Assembly (NCBI RefSeq): GCF_905475345.1
Contig: NC_066603.1
Span: 919,001 to 983,000 of the forward strand
Direction: 5' to 3'
DNA from: Vespula vulgaris
Lineage: Eukaryota > Arthropoda > Insecta > Hymenoptera > Vespidae
Length of the DNA: 64,000 bases
A model generated the notes under the pieces. The model saw only the letters and a list, made by a program, of their open reading frames with translations. It was not told where the DNA came from and searched no databases. Positions 23,926 to 37,273 of the stretch are shown piece by piece (positions within the stretch are counted from its first letter, which is position 1; each line of letters begins with the position of its first letter). The position numbers and the translations under genes are program-made.

Positions 23926-24809
23926 CAGCTTTATCTCTCTAGCTCTCCCAGGCTACTACCCTGTATTTTCGCGCTGTAGCTCGCGTTCCTGATTAATTAC
24001 AGAGAACCGTTACGGCTGGCACGGCCGTTGCATCGCACCGACATTATCATCCAGCACACGAAACCCACGTCACTGACGAATTAACAGACTAACTTGGGAA
24101 TCCACGACTGGCGTACAACGCTCATACACGCGTTATTCCTTTCTTAGTCTCGAGAAACGTCGTGTCGAGTTATCTTCTTTATATTTTTCGAGCAACACGC
24201 GATCGAAACGGACCAACGAACATTTATCCAATCCAATATTTTCATCCGAAAGTTTTAATTAATTTATATAAATTATACCCGAACGAAACGTACGCATAAG
24301 CGATATAATGCGTTATATAAAGTGTATCGTATTTACAGATCGTTTACGAGGTTTGTTTCCTAACGAAGGAGAACGTGTAACGATCGAAATTAAATAGTTG
24401 CGTTTGATTAAAAAAAAAAAAAGAAAAAAGATGAAAAAAAAAATAAAACAAAAAAAGCGATGTACAATATTTTTTTAAAAAATACCTATTATACGCGTAA
24501 CCTATATGAATTTCGTATTCGTAAAGTTCATTTCGTATCGGTCGAAAAATTTCGCACGTTCCGATTTTTTCCTCTGTATGTACCTCCGCCTATCCCCTCT
24601 TCCCTGCCCTCACAAAAATATAAAAAATATTCGTCAAAAATCAAACCAAAACACATTGTTTACGCTTTAACAAGAGCAATGATGAATTTATTCCGCAACC
24701 GCGCCTTACCTTTCGTCCCAGTTTTGTTTCGCTGCTTTCTATCTTTTTTTTGTTTTGTTTTCATATTGTTTCTCCTTTTTGTTATTTTTCTTTTCGACAT
24801 GCTACGCTC

Positions 24810-24810
<1 letters not shown>

Positions 24811-24856
<46 letters not shown>

Positions 24857-24947
24857 TCTCCACTCGTAAGCTTTTATCGTCGTATCTTCCTTTTCGTAAT
24901 TTTAGAAAACAACGGGAAAGTAGAGCCGTTAATTACGACGGCACTTT

Positions 24948-24985
<38 letters not shown>
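24811..24985. repeat. Two CT microsatellites
   Basis: CT runs at 24812-24850 and 24952-24984. The plus-strand frame across 24460-25041 is largely Ser/Leu from these repeats. Confidence 0.92.
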
Positions 24986-24987
<2 letters not shown>

Positions 24988-25649
24988 AAACAGAGAAACA
25001 CAATATATAAAAAAAAAAGAAACGATATATATGTACGTTGAAAGGAAGAGAAAGAAAAGTCGAAAAATATGTCGTCAAACGTGATTACATATGCCGCTAA
25101 TTAAGTCACAGGTGGCATGGACCCGAACAAAGCGTTTCCTCCCCCTCTCTCCTCCCTCCCACTCCTCTTCTTTTCTCTTGAATCCAACCCTCTATTTTCC
25201 TTCTTCCTTCCTTTCTTTCTTTCTTTCTTTCTTTCTTTTTTCTTTTCGCTTTAATATTTTCTTTATTATCTCACTCTTCTTTCGGAACAACGTACGCGAA
25301 CTAGATAAGCCACAAATGCTTTCATCTGGTATCCATATATGCCTTTTCCTTTTACTCTTCGTACGCGAAAAACAAATTTTCGAGATAATCAAAGAGACAG
25401 ATTATTATACATACGTACATACACACACATATACATATATATATATATATACTCACATATATATCGACCATCTATTTGTTTATCTGCAAACGCGTGAAAA
25501 AAATCGTTAATATCGATTAGAATTGAAAGTGTGCGATCGAACTTGAAAATTTTCTGTTTCTTTTTGCTTCCCTCTTCCTTTTTTTATTCATTTTTTGTCT
25601 CTCTTTCTCTCTCTCTCTCTTTTTTTCGATATATATTTTTCTCCTTCGG

Positions 25650-25910
25650 GTAAAGCGAAGTAACGCGACTGTGTACAGGGATCACGGTTAATTTCTCCTC
25701 TGGTAATGGCGCACAATGCCACCGGCAATGAGAGGATAAGAGGGGTGAGGAAACTCGCGTGGCGAAAGCCAATACGATTGGCCAATGGCTTCGATTCCAC
25801 GTACGAGAATCGCGCACACGCGTAAATACGCACAATCGGACGGCTGGATAAAGCCATGGGGAACGGATCGATCCCGCGGAATATAAAGCCCCAACCCCGT
25901 TCAACCATCT

Positions 25911-25912
<2 letters not shown>
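25650..25912 (+). promoter_or_regulatory. Unique block with clustered CCAAT boxes and a TATA-like element
   Basis: CCAAT at 25769-25773, ATTGG at 25777-25781 and CCAAT at 25782-25786 precede ATATAAAG at 25881-25888 by about 95 bases on the plus strand. The spacing would suit a small antisense promoter with a start near 25912, just before a CT microsatellite. There is no coding sequence to support it. Confidence 0.25.

Positions 25913-25952
<40 letters not shown>
25913..25952. repeat. CT microsatellite
   Basis: About 20 uninterrupted CT units. Confidence 0.97.
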
Positions 25953-25956
<4 letters not shown>

Positions 25957-26142
25957 GCCTATTCCCTACCCTTCCTTTCCTCTCTTCCGCATGAACCCAT
26001 TTTCATCCGACGACAACGACGGAACGTTGGCCTATCATCTTCGACGAATCTATTAAGGATACGTAAATTTTATGAAAATTGCATCTGTGCTTATATATCT
26101 TATATATAAATGTATCTTATATATAAATGTACATATACAAAA

Positions 26143-26152
<10 letters not shown>

Positions 26153-26188
<36 letters not shown>
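26153..26188. repeat. AT microsatellite
   Basis: About 18 AT units after a short GT stretch. Confidence 0.96.
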
Positions 26189-26189
<1 letters not shown>

Positions 26190-27729
26190 TAGTAGGAAAA
26201 AGAGTCGACAAGATTCGTGTCTTTCCCAGAGTTAAATCAAGTGGCAAGTATTTATAAAAAAAAAAAAAACAAAGAAACAAATACGTATTTATCAATGTCA
26301 AAAAATGATTAATTTTTCTTCACACTACGTCGAGTCTCTTATGTGTTAACAAAAAAAAAAGAAAGAGTAGTACTAAATCGATCGAAAAACAAAAGCAGAT
26401 TGAACGCATTCGATAAAATTTGTTTGCAAAAAAAGAAAAACGATTGGCCGGTCGTGACTGACATTTTACATGTGTACTATACGCGATCTTTTTTCTTTTT
26501 CCCTTTTTTTCTTCTCGCTTCGAAATACCTTTTTATCGAAATCACAGATAAAAAAAATTCGCCGTTGTTAGAAGGAGCTCGAAATAAAATTTCCGGTACG
26601 TCTATGTAACTACGTAAGATACATATGTATTCGTTAAACATTGAAGAACTACGACGTAACTTCCGGGTGCTCGATTATCGTCGTTCCTTCTTCTTATTCT
26701 TTCTTTTCCCAACTCCGACGTAACACGATGTTCCCGACATCTTATCGAATCACTTTGCTCGCCAGAGTCGAATCGATGTAGTCTACAAGGAGTAGCACCC
26801 CGTTCTTCTTCGAGGTACACATTGAGAGTAGACGAGCATTATGCACGCGTCATGGAGCATGATGTTGGCGCTGGTCTTCTCGAGTTCGTTCGGATAAAAG
26901 GAACAAGTGGTAAAGATCGCAAGAGCGAAAGATGGTAAATAATAAAATTAGTCGGTTGAGATCTTCCCATATATTTTCTCTCTTCTCGCTCTTTCTCTTT
27001 CCTTCGTCTTTCTCGTGATCGATCGCAAATAATGCGAATATATCTTCGATTAAAAAAATAAAAAAAAAAAGGGAATGATAATAAGAGAGAAAAAGAGAGA
27101 GAGAGGGAGAATTAACAATAAATTTTAATCCATCAAAATCTTCATTTGCATTTCTTTCCTTTTTCTCTTACGAATATAATTTAGACGCAAGCGATAGGGC
27201 GAAGAAAAAAAGTGTAGATTTAGAGAAAGATAATTAATAATTAAATTAGTCTAATAATATCTTCTAACTTTATTCTCCCTCCTTCTCTCTCTCTCTCTCT
27301 CTCTTTCTAATTTACATACCGATCAAACATTGAAGATATCTCGAATTCTAATGGATGTCTAAAAAAAATAGAACTAACCAAGATCGAAAAAGAGAGAGGA
27401 AGAGAGAAAAGAGCGCGAGCGCGAGAGAGAAAGAGATACGATAAAATTAGTCGACTAGAATCTTATTATTTTTTCTTATTCCATCTCTCTTTCTCTCTAC
27501 CTTTATTTTTCTCTCTCATGTATGATCCCACGTTGAATATATCTGGAGTTAGCAGGCGTCTTCATCCGACCGAACGGAAGAATCCAACGAGACGGAGCAA
27601 TATCGACGGAAATCGAATTGCAAAATGGAGAAAATGACTGCTAGTGTCCTCGTCTAGCATTCCCTCAACATTTTCTTCGTTCGTTGCACGACGCAGAAGG
27701 ATGCGACGAAGAGATAGGAAGAAGTTTGA

Positions 27730-27787
27730 TAGAGATAGAGAGATAGAGAGATAGAGAGAGAGAGAGAAAGAGAAAAGAGAAAGAAAC

Positions 27788-27820
<33 letters not shown>

Positions 27821-27837
27821 TAGTTCGATAGAGATAG

Positions 27838-27868
<31 letters not shown>

Positions 27869-27870
27869 AA
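27730..27870. repeat. GA/GATA compound repeat
   Basis: GATAGA and GA units over about 140 bases, with two near-copies of the same GA-then-GATA pattern, suggesting local duplication. Confidence 0.92.
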
Positions 27871-28189
27871 GAAGAGAAACGCATTCCTGAGCGAGTTAAT
27901 CCCCCGGAGTCTGGAATGGCTGACAATTCCACGGATCTATGCCTTCTGCCATCCTCCTCTCTCCTCGTTCTCTCGTCCACCACTACGTCCTGTCCTCTTC
28001 ATACGTTCTGACGTACATACAACGTATATATGTATTATACGTACGTACGTATATACGTAGGTATGTATCTATGTAGATAAAACGCATACGTGTGCAAGAA
28101 TACACCTATCTACACGTTCGTTCGCGTAATCGAGTCTCGTTCGTCTGCGTGATCCGTGCGGTCTTTTCTTTCTCTTTCACTATCTCTGT

Positions 28190-28193
<4 letters not shown>

Positions 28194-28278
<85 letters not shown>
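28194..28278. repeat. CT-AT compound microsatellite
   Basis: About 18 CT units (28194-28230) change without a spacer to about 24 AT units (28231-28278). Confidence 0.97.
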
Positions 28279-28280
<2 letters not shown>

Positions 28281-28698
28281 CATTCCAAATCTATTCGTCG
28301 ATTCGCAATATCGCGGAATTCGTAGTAAATGGATCGTAATACCGACGGGAATCTCGCGTAGAATGCGTATTACGTATTGTCGTTTCACCTTTCATTTTTT
28401 GTATATTTTTTTTATTATTTTCATTCTTATTATGAATGTGTATTTATTGGTACGTATATATATACGTATGTATGTATGTTACGTTATGTTGTTATAGATA
28501 CGCGCGGGATCATTAAGGTCAAAAGGACAGACACCTCGTAAGATGGATTATTTTCTATCATTCTTTTCGTTCGTTTTCGATAAATCTATCTCGGTATGTT
28601 AAATTCTTTTACGTTTCGAAGGAATACGACTTCACTGTTTCAACGAGTTCGACGTCGTCGTCGTCAACGCGTTAAACGTCGTCGAACTGAAGATAGAC

Positions 28699-28700
<2 letters not shown>

Positions 28701-28744
<44 letters not shown>
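28701..28744. repeat. CT microsatellite
   Basis: About 22 uninterrupted CT units. Confidence 0.97.
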
Positions 28745-28747
<3 letters not shown>

Positions 28748-29099
28748 GCGAAAACGCGATTGGATTTTCCAAAGCCACGGTGAATCGATTATTGGATATC
28801 GTTTTACTAAGGGGTGGGGGAAAGGGATAGTTCGATTAAACGAACTCTGCCAGGAGAATATCATAAGGAAAACGAGGATTGTGTAGGATGGTAATACTGC
28901 TTGGCTTTTCGAAGAATAGACGATTCTTATCGATAAACTGAAATCTCTCTCTCTCTCTCTGTCAGTCTCTGTCTCTTTCCCCCTTCTCTTATCCATAATA
29001 AATATATTCATTTAAATCGTTCTTCCAGCCGAAACTCGCATCTCTTTCTCTCTCCGTCTGTCCTTCTCGTTCTTATTAATTCTAATAAATCTAATATTT

Positions 29100-30500
29100 A
29101 ATTCATATGACGATAATGAACCTTCTCTCTCTTTTTATTTATATTACGAAATAATAAATGAATAAGACGGAAGCGAAATGATTTTTCTACTTGTAATTTC
29201 TAATGCTCTAAACTAAAACGATCGTCGCAGTATGATACGAAGAAGGAAAAGAGAAGAGAAAGGAGAAGAGCACTAGTCTCTCGACGACACTATAAGGTCC
29301 TTCCTTCGTAAACTGCTTAGAGCCAGATAGCAGCTTCTAAGTTCTTCTTTCGTTGCCGGAGTAACTTTCTTAATTCCCCTCTTAGCGGAGTTAATCTTAC
29401 CGATTAATGCTTTACTAACCTTCTCCTTCTTTCTCCTTCTCTTCCTCTTCATCTCCTTATTCTACGTCTTTCTACCTATTTCCTGTTTCTGCTTCTTCGA
29501 AAATTTATATCTCGCTAATACTTAACGATATCTTTTAGTTTCCATAAAGGAATACATTTTCTTTATAATTACTTAAATATAACGTTAATTACGTGTTCGT
29601 ATTAATAATAAATTCTAAGTTTGATACGTATGTAGGATTAACGAAAATCCTTCGAAATATTTTATAAAGATATAGAGGGAGATAAGAAAAAAGACAAAAA
29701 AATGTTGTAAGCGATGGTCGTAAGTTGCTTCAGTTTCGTTGATATCGTAGATAACTAACGATAAGATATAATATTTGTAACGAAGACGCTGATTAAGTCG
29801 ATCGTTGATATCTGCTTTAAATAATGATTAATATATAGATTAAAGATATATTTGTAAAAACGATCTCGTAATTTTTTCATGCATTCGTAGGAGAAACGAA
29901 ACTTAACGATGATCGAAAGTAGCTCGTTCGTGTTTTACCTACCTAATCGCAATATCTAATAAAATAGTAACGTAGACGAATTAATTGATATTCGCTGATA
30001 TTAGAAATAAAGATTATTAACCTCTACGATATTAAAATATCTGTCTCGTAGTATCTTAATCTAGTCGTTGGAAACACGATGGAAAGTCGATAATAATTCA
30101 TTAGCGCTCGTTAACGTTATTAATTACGATTAAAATAAAACGTATGTAACGATAAATCAGTCGATTTATAAGTATATGAGTACTTACGTCGCAAAATGTT
30201 CGCTGGGGTTAAATAATTAAGGGAGATACTTCGATTACGTACGTCTTCGCTCAAGTACGACGTGACTAAGACTAACGAGTACATCCTACGACGCGTATGT
30301 CCTAGATACAAAGAAATGTAAACGCGAGGTCACCTTGTGTTACGAGGTACTATCTACGATACATACAAAGTAGAGAAAAACAAAACAAAATAAACGGAGA
30401 AGAATAAAGGGAGACTTACTAAGAGATTTCTAAGAATTAATATGTTTCGTTCGTTTCTAAGAAAATATATTTCTTTGTATTGACATTTTGCAAATTGTAT
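29100..30500. other. AT-rich, comparatively repeat-poor part of intron 1
   Basis: The longest stretch of the window without a long microsatellite. Base composition is AT-rich, with many short TAAT-type words. Open frames are short and resemble no known protein. I see no gene here. Confidence 0.4.
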
Positions 30501-31070
30501 TTCATTTACTTACAAATATCTCATAGGTGAGGATCGTAGTCGCGTAAGTTTTGAACTGTAGTAAATTATAGAGAGAGAAAGAGAGAATGCGTGCGTGCAT
30601 GAATGAGAGAGAGAGAGAGAGAGAGAGAAATGAAAGTAACAAACGGAGTGGGAGAAGAATTACGAGCTTAATTAACTTGTGACGAACGAAGCCACCGCAA
30701 AATCTCACGGCGCATAAATTTACGTAGTACATTGCAAAATGAGTTAACGTTGGCACGTTTTACCTTCTCCTAAAACCTCTCCGCCGGCATCACCATCAGC
30801 AGCACCACCAGCACTACCACCGTTACCACCACCATAACCATCAGCACCACCGGCAACAGCTACAGTGCACCATTACTAGAGCCAGAACTCTGCCGTCTTA
30901 TAAAATAATACGATATTAAAATTACGAGTTAGTATCGTTTGCTCTTTTGATTCGTTGTTCTTCGTCTGAGTGGTTATCTTAATTCATTCGTCATTATTGC
31001 GATGTTTATAATAACTAAGAGATATTATTCAACGAAGTTACTTTGTTCCTCTCGTTTGAGAAATAAACAT

Positions 31071-31072
<2 letters not shown>

Positions 31073-31114
<42 letters not shown>
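31073..31114. repeat. GATA tetranucleotide microsatellite
   Basis: About ten perfect GATA units. Confidence 0.97.
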
Positions 31115-31115
<1 letters not shown>

Positions 31116-31353
31116 GAGAAGGAGAGAGAAGAAAAATGTTAAAAAAAAAAAGTGCAATATGATATGAGAGAGATATTTTAATGAACGAATATATACAGTT
31201 TTATATGATAGGGAGAAAAGAAAGAAAAGAAAAGAGTAGGATCAATTTGTTAAGAAAATAGATATATGGATCAAAGGATTATAAAGCTAGTTAGTAATAA
31301 GTTCTTTCGGTCAGGATATATGTATTTCATATCTGGATTTTTATCCTTCTAAA

Positions 31354-31388
31354 GGACGACGACGACGACGACGACGAGGACGACGACT
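31354..31388. repeat. GAC trinucleotide microsatellite
   Basis: About eleven GAC units with one GAG change. Confidence 0.95.
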
Positions 31389-31485
31389 ATCGTAAAAGCA
31401 AGCTTCCAAGGTCTACTCTCGAACACATTTTCTTGACGTTTGAGATGAGAGATAGAGATATGAAAAGAGATAGAAAGAGAGATAG

Positions 31486-31487
31486 AA

Positions 31488-31532
<45 letters not shown>
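31486..31532. repeat. GA microsatellite
   Basis: GA run with a few GAAA interruptions. Confidence 0.93.
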
Positions 31533-31534
<2 letters not shown>

Positions 31535-32388
31535 CGTTAAAAGTTTATACTTCCTGACTTGGCTTCGTGCGAAATAAATAAAACGATTTCCGATAGAAGG
31601 AAGAATCGACTCCCGTTGTGAGAGGAAGAGGCGGAAAGGAGGAAGGGGGAGGGAGAGAATCGGTTCGATTAATCGATACAAAAGCGAGGGAAACGAAGGA
31701 ATTCATTTAAAGCTGATCCCCGCGTAATTCGTTTGAAACCGGGGCGAAAGTGGAGAAGTGGAAAGAGCGAGTGAGATAGAGAGTGATCGTATGTATGTGC
31801 ACGTGTATGTGTGTGTGAGAGAGAAAGAGAAAGAGAGCAAAAAAGAGAGAGAGAGAGAGAGAGTGATAGTTCTCGCGTATCCTCATCGCGTTTCTCAAGA
31901 GATGACTTTTGCGAATTCGATGGTTGCTTTTCCGTACAATTAATCTCGAATAGCAAGATTAATCGACGCTTCTTTGCATAAATAAAAGAGAAAGCATTTT
32001 ATTTGTCTCTCTCTCTCTCTCTGGTTTTTTTTCTTCTCTCTTTTTATCTCCTTTTTTCTATACTTTTTTTCGATATCTCTATCTCAGTATCAGACGAATT
32101 CTCTTTTACTTCATTTTAAAATCCTTTGATTTTCTTTTTTGTTTCCACTTACTATTTATCTGTGTACGTACTCGTTTTCGTCTGTTATCGCTGATGGACT
32201 CCGTCCATGTTCTCGGAACATGCTGTATTAGCATAATGCGCACGGTGTCGTTGTTCTCTCTCTCTTTTTTTGTCCATCTCCATTTTTATCTATCTATCTC
32301 TATCTGGCTCTGTTGTCATGGATATTTCAATGTTATAGGTACATCGGAGATATCGACCGACGTGGACATACGTAAGTACTTACAAGCA

Positions 32389-32392
<4 letters not shown>

Positions 32393-32421
<29 letters not shown>
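32393..32421. repeat. CT microsatellite
   Basis: About 14 CT units. Confidence 0.95.
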
Positions 32422-32427
<6 letters not shown>

Positions 32428-33750
32428 CTCGTCGATTAAATTTTGTATAAAAACGATGAAACGATTGTTTGACAAATTTCAACTCGGAGTTAGAATTTTC
32501 ATGCGAGAACATCGATCGGCACGATGATCTACCAATCTCGATTAATACGAACGAATTTTGTTCTCTTTTTATCTCTTGCTGTGTATGTGTGTATACATAT
32601 ATATATATATACATATATATATGCGTGCGTGTGCATGTGTGTGTGTATAAATTCAATGAACGTTACATCGTTACAAACGTGTAGAGATCGTGTTCCATGG
32701 GCTGTTCGAGAAAATTAGGTGACGTTAATCCGGAATCTGTAGATTTTACGAAATTCCTGGCCATCGGAAGAGTAGGCCATCCCCTATCAACGTTTACCTT
32801 CGTTATAGGAATCGATAATTTCAATTAATTCTCTCGATCCTCATTATGTTAGGAGGAATTGCGAAAAGTGGATCAGATGCGGGATTGAAAGCTTTCGATA
32901 TATTCTCTTCTACGATAAAATTCTTTTTCTTTTCTTCGATATCCACGTATACGTTTGTACGTATAAAGGAAGAAAAAGTTTGATCGTACTTTTTTCTCTT
33001 CTTCTAGAAAAAAAAAAAAACAAAAGGGAAAGAAAAAGAAAAAGAAAAGAAAAAAGATAGGAAAAGAGTGAGAAAAGAGAATACGAGTAAATATATTCTA
33101 AACGAAAAGTATATAAAAACGGATTGTGCGATAAGAGATAAAAGAAATTAATTCGTGAAGAAATGTCGAAAATAACGTGGGAACCGCAAAGGGCTCGAAG
33201 AAATGTGTTTGAACGAGACGATATTACTTTCGTCGTGTACTCTCACATGTGAGATGCACGTATCTGTGCGTTTCCGTATGTGCGTGTGTGTGTGCACTTG
33301 GCCAGGAAAATCGAGGGACAAAGTATTCGAAGACCTTTTAAAAAAAGCTCGTGCCACGTTAAATTCCAAAGCTCGTCCTACAATTCCTTCCCTCTCTCTC
33401 TCTCTCTCTTTCTCTCTGCTTTGTTTTTTGTCTTTTTTTTTAATTTACTTTTTATTTTTTTTCGCCGAGTTTTTTGGCATTGCGAAAATGTTGGTCTCGG
33501 TTTTCTTTCCGAGGACACAGACATAGACGTGGGTTGAGAAAAAGCAGGGAGAGGGGAGGATAGAGGTCGAAAGGCATTAAACCTCATTTTGCATTCTAAT
33601 TACTAAGGGCGACTCTTTTGCGTTAGCGACTAAATTGTAAATTATTTTCAATTGTGAAGTAAAATATGGAACAGGCATATAAAGTGCCCGTGGACATGAC
33701 CAATTCCACCCCCTCCTTCTCTATTTACCCCTATTCTCTACCGTTACTAC

Positions 33751-33754
<4 letters not shown>

Positions 33755-33790
<36 letters not shown>
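33755..33790. repeat. CT microsatellite
   Basis: About 18 CT units. Confidence 0.96.
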
Positions 33791-33793
<3 letters not shown>

Positions 33794-34140
33794 CACCAAC
33801 GTAAATATAGTCTCGCCGCAGATATTGTTCATTATACGCCATCCATCGTTAATTACTCTGAATATAATTAAAAAGGCACAATGGTGTTGGTGATCACGGT
33901 TGTGCCGTTGCTACGTAAGCAAAATTCTTTTGTTCGACGTTACTTAAGTTCTTTTTTCTTTTTTTTCTTTCTTTCTCTTTTTCTCTTATTCTCTCATTCT
34001 CTGTTTCTTTCTTTCTTTCTTTCTTTTTACGAGGGGGTTAATGTTGAAGCGTAAGTAGGTATAGGAAAGATTCATTCATTATTTGTCATATCGACGGACA
34101 CACGCACGTGCATACGAATGCGCGTATAGAGTTGATAAAA

Positions 34141-34181
34141 AATAATTAATTAATTAATTAATTAATTAATTAATTAATTAA
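34141..34181. repeat. TTAA tetranucleotide microsatellite
   Basis: About ten self-complementary TTAA units. It contains many overlapping TAATTA homeodomain core words. Confidence 0.96.
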
Positions 34182-34434
34182 CGAATTGGAACGCGTCAGA
34201 ATATTGCATTATACAATGTCGAAAGTAAAAAAGAGTAAATAATGCATTATGAAAAGTTATTAATACACCGGAGTGTTTTCTTTCTCTAAAGAAGAATTAT
34301 TTGTTAAGAATGTAAAAAAAAAAAACGAAAATAAAATAAAACGAAATGGAAAAAAAGAAAGAAAAATAAAAAAAGAAAGGGGGGGGAAGCTGTTTCGAGG
34401 TCCAGGGAGAGCTGAGAAAAAGGTGGTGGAGTTG

Positions 34435-34580
34435 GATTCCACGAGTTAAAATCGTACAATTTAAGCTAGGTAGCTACGCCGCAGTAATTTCATCCCCCAA
34501 CGTAGTCGTCGCTAATTTAACGAAGTTAGCGTGGCGTAATTAAGAGAAAAATTCCAATTCGGAAGAGGTTAATGAGAACA
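34435..34580. other. Unique block with TAAT words in intron 1
   Basis: About 145 bases free of simple repeats, with CpG and several TAAT/ATTA words. It could be a regulatory element; no protein coding is seen. Confidence 0.25.
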
Positions 34581-34803
34581 AAGGAAGAGTTGGGATGGCT
34601 GCTCGATGAGAGAAAAGTTTGGAACCGTTCGAAGTTTTTATTATTTTTTGTTCGATCTTTTTTCTTTTTAATATTTCCTATGAGTTAGGATTAAAGATCA
34701 ATTTCTGAGAGCTTTCGAATTGCACGGTCCTCTTTAAAGGAAAGAAAGAAAAAAAAAAGAATCGAAAGAAAAAATAAAAGACATCGGCTTTTTTCTCTTT
34801 CTT

Positions 34804-34839
<36 letters not shown>

Positions 34840-34976
34840 TGTCTATCTCACTCCCACCCTTTTTTCATATCTCGATGGCACGCCGAGTTATTTCGCAATT
34901 TAATAGCGAGACCTCTTTTTCCTCTTCTTTCTCTCTTTCTTTTTTTCCGAGCTTCCTTTTTACTCCCTTCCACATT

Positions 34977-35004
34977 GCGAGCGAGCGAGCGAGCGAGCGA
35001 GCGA
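34977..35004. repeat. GCGA tetranucleotide microsatellite
   Basis: About seven GCGA units; CpG-rich. Confidence 0.95.
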
Positions 35005-35385
35005 ACGAGTTCCTCCGATGAAACCAGGAATGCAATGATGCAGGATGGCGCAGTTGGACGGTGCAACGATGCGGAGACCGGACATTTTCCAAATTCAAAA
35101 CGATCCGCGAAACGTCGCTCGTGACAAGCACTGTGCGACCGGTTCGTATATTCACGTGGTCAGACCGCATCGCATTTTAATTCTCGCTTGGCAGAAAATC
35201 GAAAAAAAAAGAAAAAAGAAAAGAAAAAAGGAAGAAAAGAACTATCTCGCATTTTTACATATATTTCATGTTTCTTTCTTTTCTATTTCTCTCTTTTCTC
35301 TCTCTCTCTCTTTATTGTTATCATTATTGTCAATTAGATCGGATTAATAACAGATTACAGGAATTAATGTAGAGATAGATATTTT

Positions 35386-35763
35386 CTATAATTTCGATTG
35401 GAAATTGGAACTCGAAGAGAATAACGTGCCTCCTACAATTTCATTGTGTTCGATCGAAGCACGAACCTCATAGCCGGAGCTCGATCCAGAGCTAAAGCAA
35501 GAGCCCAGAACGAGAGCCAGAACCAGAGCCTCGAGCGAATCGAAATTTGCTACGATTCGACGCGATTGGATCGCGTATACGAGGAGATGTAAATCGGACA
35601 TTGGGAGAAATTTAAGAGGCAGCGTGCCAGTACTGTTTACCAGGAACGAGGTAGCAACGTTAATAGGGTAATAGATAGGCAGGCGTATTCGGGTGATTAG
35701 GTATCGGTCGATAAAGGTGATATCGTTCTCCCATCTATATACTTCGCTATAATCCCATCCCAT
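35386..35763 (-). other. Open frame of ordinary composition, 125 codons, not assigned
   Basis: This minus-strand frame (starts MGWDYSEVYRWEN) is one of the few long frames in the intron that is not mainly a repeat translation, although its C-terminal third comes from degenerate AGAGCC/AGAACC repeats. I recognise no domain, signal or family. It is in the same orientation as Dscam but shows no clear splice borders. A chance frame is the likeliest explanation. Confidence 0.15.
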
Positions 35764-35992
35764 AAAATTAATTCGATCTTTCTATTCTTTTTTTTCTTTC
35801 TTTCAAAAATAAAAGATCAAATCGTTTGAATCATATCGAAGAATAATCGATCGATTAAAAGATTACAATTTATCGGGAGAACAAAGGATCGATTTGATTA
35901 AGATAACGAGAGATAAATCGTCCGTATCCGTTCGATTATACCAGTAAATTCCATCGGCTCGCAGGTTTCACGCCGCGAATTTCTCTATGACC

Positions 35993-35994
<2 letters not shown>

Positions 35995-36034
<40 letters not shown>
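35995..36034. repeat. GA microsatellite
   Basis: About 20 uninterrupted GA units. Confidence 0.97.
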
Positions 36035-36037
<3 letters not shown>

Positions 36038-36560
36038 ACACTATGCAAGAGCATAGCAGAGGAGAAGCCATTAGACACGGAGTGCGCTACCAACTGGATG
36101 CGAACTGTAGATCGGAACGACGACGCTGAAACTGGCAAACATATTCGAGATTTAGGACAAGCGTCGATATATAGATAGCTCTTGCGAGACTATCGGCGTC
36201 GGCTTGACAGATCGATCGTAATTAAATCGATGCGATCGGTTGCTCTCCTCTTCCTCTTCCTCTTCCTCATCCTCATCCTCCATCTACTTCTCCTCTTCCC
36301 ACCTCCATCATCCCTTCTCTTGCACCAACCTTCGACGAGTAGCGTCGCGCACGGACTTAACTCTAAATCTAGGAATGGGGTCGATCGAAGCTACACCACC
36401 ATCAGGATGCATTATGGAGCTGGAGAGGACATCGGCATAGATAGGTGAACGTGCTAGCCGGGCAGGTTATCTCGCGCCTATTTGCACGATAGTCCTGTTT
36501 CCGATTAATCAGCTACCCTCGGAATTAACGCAGTCTCTGGGGCTTCCCTCCTATCAAACA

Positions 36561-36628
36561 TTTCCTCTCTCTCTCTCTCTTTATCTCTTTATCTCTCTTT
36601 GTGTGTCATTAACTTGTAACATTTTCTC

Positions 36629-36663
<35 letters not shown>
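36561..36663. repeat. CT tract and GA tract in inverted arrangement
   Basis: CT run (36565-36582) and GA run (36631-36663) with about 50 bases between. Confidence 0.93.
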
Positions 36664-36665
<2 letters not shown>

Positions 36666-37155
36666 GCACGTTTATATTTATAGCTTTATTATAGGTATTT
36701 ATTACGTTTATGAATATGTCCTTTATTTACATAAAGGTATAGGATTACTTTTCTCTCTTGATTGGATCTAACTGGTGAAATTGCTTGTTTAAATCGAATT
36801 AAAATCAAATTTAATCAAAGAAGAAAATGAAATGAAAAAGAGAAGGAAAGAATACAGTAGAGTGAAATTTTCGAATAGAACGCGTTACAAATTTTTTCGT
36901 CTTCGCTTTTATTTTGTATATATTCCCTTCATTCATTTTTAATTTACATCTTTTTTATATTCTCTGGTACGACTAACGGGTTGTGCTGATATTAGACGTC
37001 GAAGCATCTTTATTTCTACTTTGAAAAGTTGAAATGTTACCAAGGTGACTCACTTTTGTTTGACGATAATTAAATTTTAAGTTAGCCGACATCTAAGTGC
37101 ATGGCTTTTATTAGTCCCTCGTACGGTTTACTTCGCAATATTCGCTTCTATCCAA

Positions 37156-37273
37156 GCATCCATCCATCTATCCATCCATACCATCTATCCATCTATATCC
37201 ATCTATCCATCCATCCATCCATCCGTTCGTTCGTTCGTTCGTTCGTTCGTTCGTTCGATCGTTCCGTCCGTCC
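37156..37273. repeat. CATC and GTTC tetranucleotide cluster
   Basis: CATC/TATC units (37156-37224) change to perfect GTTC units (37225-37256) and then GTCC. It lies directly before the 37388 ratchet candidate. Confidence 0.95.

Noticed and set aside
23679..23942. Ala/Val-rich plus frame that might suggest a cuticle or silk-type protein
   Set aside because: The alanine run comes from a GCT-type triplet tract followed by CT repeats; no signal peptide or flanking conserved sequence.
24460..25041. 193-codon plus-strand frame
   Set aside because: The first part has no recognisable similarity and the rest is Ser/Leu from two CT tracts.
36240..36310. CTTCCT/CATCCT run as a serine-rich protein
   Set aside because: Hexanucleotide repeat; the serine run is a frame artefact.
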